In this document: positions 1 through 4,459 of the stretch, piece after piece | Layout: every line of letters starts with the position of its first letter | How positions within the stretch are numbered: the stretch's first letter is position 1 | Assembly: GCA_009782695.1 (NCBI GenBank) | Contig: WRIO01000031.1 | Span: 1 to 8,537 of the forward strand | Direction: 5' to 3' | Length of the DNA stretch: 8,537 nucleotides | From: Candidatus Cloacimonadota bacterium | GTDB taxonomy: Bacteria > Cloacimonadota > Cloacimonadia > Cloacimonadales > WRIO01 | The notes under the pieces: generated by a model | What the model saw: the letters and a program-made list of their open reading frames with translations, nothing else | The model's database searches: none | What the model was told of the DNA's origin: nothing | Position numbers and translations under genes: made by a program

Positions 1-114
1 GTGGATAATATGTCTGCTCCGCAGAATGTGTATGATGTGAAATATTATACATTCGTCCGCAGGACACCACCTTTTCCCCGTCCCTCCGGGAAGGGGTGGC
101 AGGCGCTATCCTGA
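1..114 (+). CDS. Possible 3' end of an upstream gene (partial)
   Basis: Frame 1 is open from the left edge to a TGA at 112-114, while the other two forward frames stop within the first 40 bases. It reads VDNMSAPQNVYDVKYYT and then runs into proline-rich sequence encoded by the hairpin repeats from about base 55. The first 17 codons look like ordinary protein; the remainder looks like repeat DNA read as protein. This is the same pattern seen at other gene ends in the window. No family is recognisable from so short a piece, and it may equally be non-coding. Confidence 0.3.
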   Translation: MDNMSAPQNVYDVKYYTFVRRTPPFPRPSGKGWQALS

Positions 115-223
115 CGGGGCAGGGGATATTAATCCGCCCGAAGGACACCGACAATTCCCCTCCAATTTGGAGGGGTGGACGCGCCAGCGGACGGGGTGGT
201 TAAATATTCGTAGGGAAGGACAC
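55..223. repeat. GC-rich intergenic hairpin repeats, second family
   Basis: This stretch has no convincing gene. Bases 67-78 pair with 88-99 in a 12-bp stem that includes two G-T pairs. Bases 157-164 (CCCCTCCA) pair with 168-175 (TGGAGGGG) around a 3-base loop. The heptamer AGGACAC occurs three times, at 61-67, 142-148 and 217-223, about 80 bases apart, each after a short GC-rich lead-in. These look like dispersed, mobile intergenic repeats unlike the REP family downstream. No U-tract follows the stems, so I do not call them terminators. Confidence 0.5.
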
Positions 224-230
224 TACAATG

Positions 231-253
231 TAACGGAGAGCCTCTGGCTCTAC
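231..253 (+). repeat. Degenerate REP-like hairpin copy before glmU
   Basis: Bases 231-253 match the first hairpin arm of the array at 3161-3533 (TAGCGGAGAGCCTCCGGCTCTCC) with three differences. AGAGCC/TCT/GGCTCT can still pair. The similarity appears to continue into the following AAAGGAGTATAAATTG, which resembles AAGGAGCATAAAAATTTG of array unit 1. The glmU ribosome binding site and TTG start may therefore descend from repeat sequence. Confidence 0.6.
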
Positions 254-260
254 AAAGGAG
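254..260 (+). promoter_or_regulatory. Ribosome binding site that fixes the glmU TTG start
   Basis: AAAGGAG lies 6 bases before the TTG at 267. No other start codon fits the family alignment, because the LAAGKGTRM motif begins only nine residues into the protein. The site therefore decides the unusual TTG start. Confidence 0.75.
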
Positions 261-266
261 TATAAA

Positions 267-1301
267 TTGTCAAAGATAGGAGTCATCATCCTCGCAGCAG
301 GGAAAGGCACCCGCATGAAATCAGAGAAACCAAAGGTCTGTTTTGAGCTCGGTGGTAAAAGCCTGATACAACGTGTGGTGAACACCGGTTTGCAACTAAA
401 AGCAGATATGATAGCTATAGTGGTCGGATACAAAAAAGATTTGGTCGAAAAGGCTATCGAAAATCACCCAGCTATCCGATTTGTAACCCAAGAGAACCAG
501 AACGGAACAGGTGACGCTGTAAAATCTGCTAGCAGCGTTTTTACTGATTTTTCAGGCACTGTTTTTGTTTTATGTGGTGATGTCCCTCTTTTAAAACCAG
601 ACACTTTGCAAAAAATGTATAAAAAACACAGAGAGACTGAGGCTAAATGCACTGTGCTGACTATGATTTTGGAAAACCCTGATAGATACGGGAGAATAGT
701 TCGGGACAGTCAAAATCGGGTGCAAGAGATAGTGGAATACAAAGATGCTTGCCAGACTGTGCGAGGGATAAAGGAGATAAACACAGGAATATACTGCTTT
801 GATAGCGAGACACTGTTTTTAGCTTTAGATAAAATAACCAACAACAACGCCCAAAACGAATACTATCTCACCGATGTTTTAAAAATAATGTATCACCAAA
901 ATTATCTGATAGAGTCTGTGGTTTTAGAGGACATTTCCGAAGCTGCGGGCATAAACTCCCAGCAGCAGTTAGCAGATCTAGAAACCCAGCACTATAAAGC
1001 TATCAAAACGCATTGGATGGACAATGGAGTGAGCATAGAAAACCCAGACACAGTGCTGATAGAGGAGGATGTGACCATAGAACCTGATGTCTATATATCC
1101 GCAAATGTAAAGATAAAGGGGAAAAGCTTCATCGGAAAAGACAGCTTTATCGGAACCCATAGCTTTATCGAAAATTCCACCCTGCAAACAGGCTCGTTTT
1201 TAGCTGGGATGAACGTAATCATAGATTCGTGTAACTGCTTTGATTTGCAATGGTTTGAGAAATATATAGAAAATAGTCTTGACAAAAACAAGGGAAAATA
1301 A
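267..1301 (+). CDS. glmU: GlmU-type N-acetylglucosamine-1-phosphate uridylyltransferase, lacking the acetyltransferase domain
   Basis: The 344-residue protein has a complete nucleotidyltransferase domain, predicted to make UDP-GlcNAc from GlcNAc-1-phosphate and UTP in the cytosol for cell-wall and surface sugars. Visible family motifs are LAAGKGTRM (9-17), K23 after SEKP, QNGTGDAV (78-85), GDVPL with the likely metal-binding D105, VEYKDA (156-161), EINTG (170-174) and NNNAQNEYYLTD (192-203), the last nearly specific to GlmU. After about residue 255 only two or three hexapeptide coils of the left-handed beta helix follow. E. coli GlmU has 456 residues, so the CoA-binding and acetyl-transfer part is absent. 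GTGDA replaces the usual GTGHA. If the enzyme is monofunctional, another protein must acetylate GlcN-1-P, or GlcNAc-1-P arises differently. A related sugar-1-phosphate uridylyltransferase is the alternative. The gene starts with TTG; the next gene begins 48 bases after its stop. Confidence 0.88.
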   Translation: MSKIGVIILAAGKGTRMKSEKPKVCFELGGKSLIQRVVNTGLQLKADMIAIVVGYKKDLVEKAIENHPAIRFVTQENQNGTGDAVKSASSVFTDFSGTVFVLCGDVPLLKPDTLQKMYKKHRETEAKCTVLTMILENPDRYGRIVRDSQNRVQEIVEYKDACQTVRGIKEINTGIYCFDSETLFLALDKITNNNAQNEYYLTDVLKIMYHQNYLIESVVLEDISEAAGINSQQQLADLETQHYKAIKTHWMDNGVSIENPDTVLIEEDVTIEPDVYISANVKIKGKSFIGKDSFIGTHSFIENSTLQTGSFLAGMNVIIDSCNCFDLQWFEKYIENSLDKNKGK

Positions 1302-1302
1302 A

Positions 1303-1318
1303 AAGTGACATATCACTT
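1303..1318. other. Small inverted repeat between glmU and the binding-protein gene
   Basis: AAGTGA and TCACTT are separated by four bases. On the + strand an A-run follows, so it cannot be an ordinary terminator there. It could be an operator or a weak hairpin ahead of the binding-protein gene, or chance. Confidence 0.25.
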
Positions 1319-1348
1319 AAAAAAAAAAGTAACGAGGAGTAGAAAAAA

Positions 1349-2116
1349 ATGAAAACAAAAAGAAGTTTTATGATAGTCTTTGCACTATTGTTTCTGGTAA
1401 GTGCCACCTTATATGGTTATGAGACTTACACAGATTTAGCAGGAAAGGCTATAGGCATGGAAAGCGGAACAGTTTGGGAACAATACATCACCCAAAATGT
1501 AAAGGGAAATCCTGTGAGGGTTAGAAGTAATGCGGAAGGTCTCGCAGAGCTACGAGCAGGAAAAATTGAGGGGTTTATGACAGATTTATCTATCGTGAAA
1601 GATCTGGCAAACTCAAACCCTGACCTAAAATTCCTAGCACTACCACTGAGCGTATTCAGCTGCCCTATGGGAGCTATGGGAAACCAAAACAACCCTGCAC
1701 AGATGCAAAAGTTTAATGCCTTCCTAAAAAAAATCAAGGCAGACGGAACTCTAGCAGATATGCAAGAGCGTTGGCTAAACCACGCTGTAAATGCTACCAC
1801 ACCAATGCCAACTATCGCCAATAGTGGTGAGAACGGAACTTTGACAGTCGCTACAGCAATAGCCTCACCTTTTGTATATAAAACAGAAAGTGGACTAAAA
1901 GGCTACAGCATCGAGCTTATGCTTCGCTTCGGAGCAGATCAAGGGCAAAAAATCGACTTTCATGAGATGGAATTCAAAGACCTGATGCCTCATGTGCTAA
2001 AAGGTAACGAAGGTATGGCTATAGCCAATATGTCTATCACACCTATCAGATTAGAAATGACTTTGATGAGCGACTCTATCTATGATGACGGTGCAGGCAT
2101 CTGTGTGCTAAAATAA
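1349..2116 (+). CDS. Secreted amino-acid-type solute-binding protein (SBP_bac_3 family), apparently circularly permuted
   Basis: The 255-residue protein starts with a signal peptide (about 1-23) and has an SD site (CGAGGAG, 1333-1339) 9 bases upstream. Residues 28-145 match the second half of a family 3 binding protein: DLAGKAIGMESGT (29-41) like LkGKkvgvqaGT, then AELRAGKIEGFMTD (66-79), then FNAFLKKIKADGTL (122-135) and W142, the usual closing helix. Residues 163-255 match the first half: GTLTVATAIASPFVY, GLKGYSIELM, and SITPIR (229-234). The chain ends exactly where the first hinge strand would lead into the second lobe. Likely ligand contacts survive in both lobes: D79 and T231/R234, which in amino-acid binders hold the amino and carboxylate groups. 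No permease or ATPase is adjacent, so the protein may be an orphan binder or serve a distant transporter. Family membership is secure; the ligand is unknown. Confidence 0.85.
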   Translation: MKTKRSFMIVFALLFLVSATLYGYETYTDLAGKAIGMESGTVWEQYITQNVKGNPVRVRSNAEGLAELRAGKIEGFMTDLSIVKDLANSNPDLKFLALPLSVFSCPMGAMGNQNNPAQMQKFNAFLKKIKADGTLADMQERWLNHAVNATTPMPTIANSGENGTLTVATAIASPFVYKTESGLKGYSIELMLRFGADQGQKIDFHEMEFKDLMPHVLKGNEGMAIANMSITPIRLEMTLMSDSIYDDGAGICVLK

Positions 2117-2136
2117 TCGCGACAAGCATTTTTTAC

Positions 2137-2167
2137 AAAAGGGGTTGGGTGACTAACCCCTTTTTTT
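2137..2167 (+). terminator. Rho-independent terminator after the binding-protein gene
   Basis: GGGGTTGG (2141-2148) pairs with CTAACCCC (2153-2160), with one G-T pair and a 4-base loop. Seven T follow at 2161-2167, and AAAA precedes the stem, so the mirrored form could also stop transcription from the other strand. It begins 21 bases after the stop codon and separates the first two genes from ptb. Confidence 0.88.
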
Positions 2168-2267
2168 GTAGGTGATCTTTCACATAAAAATACGTTAATA
2201 GCTATTATTATTGCAACAATATGTATTTTCTATTGTTTTAAAAATATCTCGATTTGAGGAGGATTTT

Positions 2268-3170
2268 ATGATAAAAAATTTTGATGAACTACTTCAGCTA
2301 TGCCGTCAAAAGACCGATAAAAAGACTGCTGTGATAGCAGCTGCCCAGACTGAAAGTGCTATCGAAGCGGCAGTAATAGCAGCTGCCGAAAACCTAACAA
2401 AATGTTTGCTAGTGGGAGACAAGGCTGCTATCGAGGCTATCATAGCGGAGAAGTTTTCTGCCTATAACGGCTGCTTTGAAATCATAGACACGGGAGCTGA
2501 CTTGCAAAAGGCTTGTGCTGTGGCTGTGCAAACTATCCACGAGGGGAAAGCAGGTCTGATATTAAAGGGTAAAGCCGACACTGCCTTGCTGCTAAAAGCG
2601 GTGCTTGACAAGGAGAAGGGGCTGTCCACAGGTGAGGTTATCAGCGATGTATTTGCCTACGAAACCCCCGAAAAAGTGGTGCTACTCACGGATGGTGGCA
2701 TAGTGCTTTATCCTGATCTGAAAGAAAAGATATCCTTGATAAAAAACGCTGTAAAAGTAGCGCACTCACTTGGCAACCCCAACCCAAAAGTAGCACTATT
2801 GTCCGCAGTGGAAGTGGTTAACCCCAAAATGCCATGCACCTTGGACGCCGCTATCATCACCAAAATGAACCAACGAGGTCAAATCACGGGCTGCGTAATA
2901 GACGGACCGCTTGCCCTAGACAATGCCATAGATATCGAGTCAGCCAAAATCAAGGGCATAGACTCGCCTGTGGCAGGTCATGCAGATATACTGATAGCAC
3001 CAAACATCGAAGCAGCGAATATCTTTGCCAAAAGCCTGACATACTATGCGAAATACCGAGTAGCACATGTCGTGATGGGGACGAAAGCACCTATCTTGAT
3101 AGCCTCACGGGCAGATGCAGCAGAGGTCAAAATGCTGTGCCTGGCTATGGGTATAGTGTGTAGCGGATAG
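2268..3170 (+). CDS. ptb: Phosphate butyryltransferase (PTA_PTB family)
   Basis: The predicted cytosolic enzyme moves an acyl group between CoA and phosphate (butyryl-CoA + Pi to butyryl-phosphate + CoA). With an acyl kinase this gives ATP by substrate-level phosphorylation in fermenting anaerobes. It has 300 residues, the family's normal length. The C-terminal signatures are clear: GHADILIAPNIEAANIFAKS, then AHVVMGTKAPILIASRADAAEVK. I chose the ATG at 2268 because GAGGAGG (2256-2262) lies 5 bases before it and the protein then starts like known Ptb; an upstream TTG at 2211 would add 19 unlikely residues. No butyrate kinase or beta-oxidation genes are in the window, so the natural acyl chain (butyryl, isobutyryl, propionyl or branched) cannot be fixed. 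Acetyl specificity (Pta) is less likely. The last two residues (SG) and the stop codon come from the first REP unit. Confidence 0.88.
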   Translation: MIKNFDELLQLCRQKTDKKTAVIAAAQTESAIEAAVIAAAENLTKCLLVGDKAAIEAIIAEKFSAYNGCFEIIDTGADLQKACAVAVQTIHEGKAGLILKGKADTALLLKAVLDKEKGLSTGEVISDVFAYETPEKVVLLTDGGIVLYPDLKEKISLIKNAVKVAHSLGNPNPKVALLSAVEVVNPKMPCTLDAAIITKMNQRGQITGCVIDGPLALDNAIDIESAKIKGIDSPVAGHADILIAPNIEAANIFAKSLTYYAKYRVAHVVMGTKAPILIASRADAAEVKMLCLAMGIVCSG

Positions 3171-3532
3171 CCTCCGGCTCTCCATAAGGAGCATAAAAAT
3201 TTGATGTGGAGAGCGGGACGCTCTCCGCTACAAGTGGTGCGGTAAATAACCCGGCTCCAGTAGCGGAGAGCCTCCGGCTCTCCATAAAGAAAATAAATAT
3301 TAGGTATGGAGAGCGGGACGCTCTCAGCTACAAGTGGTGCGGTAAATAACCCGGCTCCATTAGCGGAGAGCCTCCGGCTCTCCATAAAGAAAATAAATAT
3401 TAGATATGGAGAGCGGGACGCTCTCAGCTACAAGTGGTGCGGTAAATAACCCGGCTCCAGTAGCGGAGAGCCTCCGGCTCTCCATAAGGAAAATAAATAT
3501 TAGATATGGAGAGCGGGACGCTCTCCGCTACA
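3161..3532 (+). repeat. REP/BIME-like array, four units with exact 100-bp period
   Basis: Units begin at 3161, 3261, 3361 and 3461. Each holds hairpin 1 (GGAGAGCCTCCGGCTCTCC, e.g. 3265-3283), a 24-base AT-rich middle, hairpin 2 (GGAGAGCGGGACGCTCTCC, e.g. 3208-3226), then GCTACAAGTGGTGCGG and a tail ending CCGGCTCCA. The fourth unit stops after hairpin 2, just before the transposase gene. Hairpin 1 with its flanks (TAGC...CAT) is the inverted partner of hairpin 2 (ATG...GCTA), so two outward-facing REP cores form a BIME-like pair. Units 2 and 3 share a C-to-A change at the end of hairpin 2 (CTCTCAGCTA). Unit 1 has a different middle (AAGGAGCATAAAAATTTG) and one base change (3168) that makes the ptb stop. 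The 375 bases between the two genes hold only these repeats. Confidence 0.93.
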
Positions 3533-3545
3533 AAAGGGGAAAAGC

Positions 3546-4169
3546 ATGGTAGATTTTAAAAGAAAAAACAATAGATTAAAAGGTTTTTCATATTCAAACA
3601 TCTATTCATATTATATCACGATTTGCACTAAAAACAATAAATGTTTACTTGGTAGAATACATACGGAATCCCTTGACCCGATGACAAAAAATACGAAGGT
3701 TATTCCCACCACAATTATAGAAAAACCAAGCTTCAGTATAGTTTCTAAATCAGTAATATTATCTAAAATCGGTGAAAAAGTAGAAGAAACACTACAGTTT
3801 TATATGCTCAATGAGAAAAATAAATACACTATTGACCACTATATTATTATGCCAAATCATGTTCATTTGATAATTACATTATATGATAAGATGCCTGAAT
3901 CGGATATGGAGAGCGGGACGCTCTCCGCTACAAATGGTGTGATTGCAGAATCAGATGTGGAGAGCGGGACGCTCTCCGCTACAATAAAGGTTCAAACGAT
4001 TATACAGAAAATAAAGTCTTATGTCTCAAAAAGTTTGGGATATTCGATTTGGCAAAAATCTTTTTATGATCATATTATTAGGAATGAAAAAGAATATTAT
4101 AATTGTGCAACATATATCGTCAATAATCCTTTAAATTGGGATAAAGATGAATTATTTTCCAGCGAATAG
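3546..4169 (+). CDS. REP-associated tyrosine transposase (RAYT, Y1_Tnp / IS200-like family) carrying repeat copies in its frame
   Basis: This 207-residue HUH endonuclease is predicted to nick single-stranded DNA at REP hairpins and form a phosphotyrosine link, so spreading or rearranging the repeats. Key marks are FSYSNIYSYYITICT (14-28), YIIMPNHVHLII (99-110) with HUH histidines H105 and H107, and WQKSFYDHIIRNEKEY (169-184) followed by YIVNNPLNW (190-198). Y174 is the likely nucleophile by position. Residues 117-146 are foreign to the family: two copies of ESGTLSAT encoded by the flanking REP hairpin. They lie in the variable loop between the HUH strand and the next helix, so the fold may survive. 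Residues about 39-68 are also longer than in typical members. The ATG at 3546 follows AAAAGGGG directly behind repeat unit 4. The gene looks more AT-rich than its neighbours, suggesting transfer. Intact frame and motifs suggest an active or recently active protein. Confidence 0.92.
   Translation: MVDFKRKNNRLKGFSYSNIYSYYITICTKNNKCLLGRIHTESLDPMTKNTKVIPTTIIEKPSFSIVSKSVILSKIGEKVEETLQFYMLNEKNKYTIDHYIIMPNHVHLIITLYDKMPESDMESGTLSATNGVIAESDVESGTLSATIKVQTIIQKIKSYVSKSLGYSIWQKSFYDHIIRNEKEYYNCATYIVNNPLNWDKDELFSSE
3897..3984 (+). repeat. Two REP hairpin-2 copies inside the transposase gene, 51 bp apart
   Basis: Hairpin 2 occurs exactly at 3908-3926 and 3959-3977, each preceded by GAATC-GAT and followed by GCTACAA. 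The segment from GAATC (3897) recurs at 3948, so a 51-bp (17-codon) block has duplicated in tandem after one insertion. The frame stays open and encodes ESDMESGTLSATNGVIA and then ESDVESGTLSAT. Confidence 0.93.
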
Positions 4170-4343
4170 CAGGAAGGTAAATAACCAGATTCTAGTAGCG
4201 GAGAGCCTCCGGCTCTCCATAATAAATTAATGATATGGAGAGCGGGACGCTCTCCGCTACAAGTGGTGCGGTAAATAACCCGGCTCTCCATTAGGAGCAT
4301 AAAAATTTGATGTGGAGAGCGGGACGCTCTCCGCTACAAGTGG
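4170..4343 (+). repeat. REP/BIME-like units downstream of the transposase, one with a deletion
   Basis: Right after the transposase stop, GGTAAATAACCAGATTCTAG is a diverged copy of the array's tail segment. A nearly complete unit follows: hairpin 1 at 4200-4218, a shortened AT-rich middle, hairpin 2 at 4237-4255, and the tail to about 4285. The next unit has lost the left half of hairpin 1: CCCGGCTC of the tail joins straight to TCCATTAGGAGCATAAAAATTTG, and hairpin 2 follows at 4314-4332. This last unit has the same middle as unit 1 upstream, so the transposase lies between matching unit types. Confidence 0.92.
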
Positions 4344-4371
4344 AATAAAAATTACAAAACAAAAAAAACAG

Positions 4372-4398
4372 TTGACAAAAAATATGATAGTATAAAAT
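4372..4398 (+). promoter_or_regulatory. Candidate sigma-70-type promoter for the dsbD operon
   Basis: TTGACA (4372-4377) is a perfect -35 box. TAAAAT (4393-4398) matches the -10 consensus at five of six positions with a 15-base spacer; other AT-rich choices exist close by. It lies in the 116-base non-repeat stretch between the last REP unit and dsbD, where a promoter is expected. The downstream genes are tightly packed with no other obvious promoter. Confidence 0.45.
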
Positions 4399-4459
4399 AT
4401 AGCACCCAAAGTTTAAATGAGGGGAATTAGACGGAAAAGTATATAAACAAGGAGTTTAA

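Noticed and set aside
1279..1284. TTGACA as a -35 box for the binding-protein gene
   Set aside because: It lies in the last codons of glmU and no acceptable -10 box lies 15-19 bases downstream.
1426..1821. 131-codon minus-strand frame within the binding-protein gene
   Set aside because: It is antisense to a clearly coding gene with family motifs and has no recognisable protein features of its own.
2211..2267. N-terminal extension of ptb from a TTG at 2211
   Set aside because: The 19 extra residues have no family match, no SD precedes them, and a strong SD with ATG is present at 2268.
2834..3163. 109-codon + strand frame overlapping ptb
   Set aside because: It is a shifted reading of the conserved Ptb C-terminal region, rich in Arg, Cys and His as expected from an out-of-frame translation.
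3044..3385. Minus-strand frame across the ptb end and the array, and a similar one at 4097-4300
   Set aside because: Both are open only because the repeats read through; they share the same repeat-encoded peptide and lack start signals.
3265..3526. Array hairpins as Rho-independent terminators of ptb
   Set aside because: The stems are GC-rich but none is followed by a U-tract, unlike the terminator at 2137-2167.
3161..3532. CRISPR array
   Set aside because: The period is 100 bp and the whole unit recurs, including what would be spacers. The units are paired inverted hairpins and no cas gene is present.
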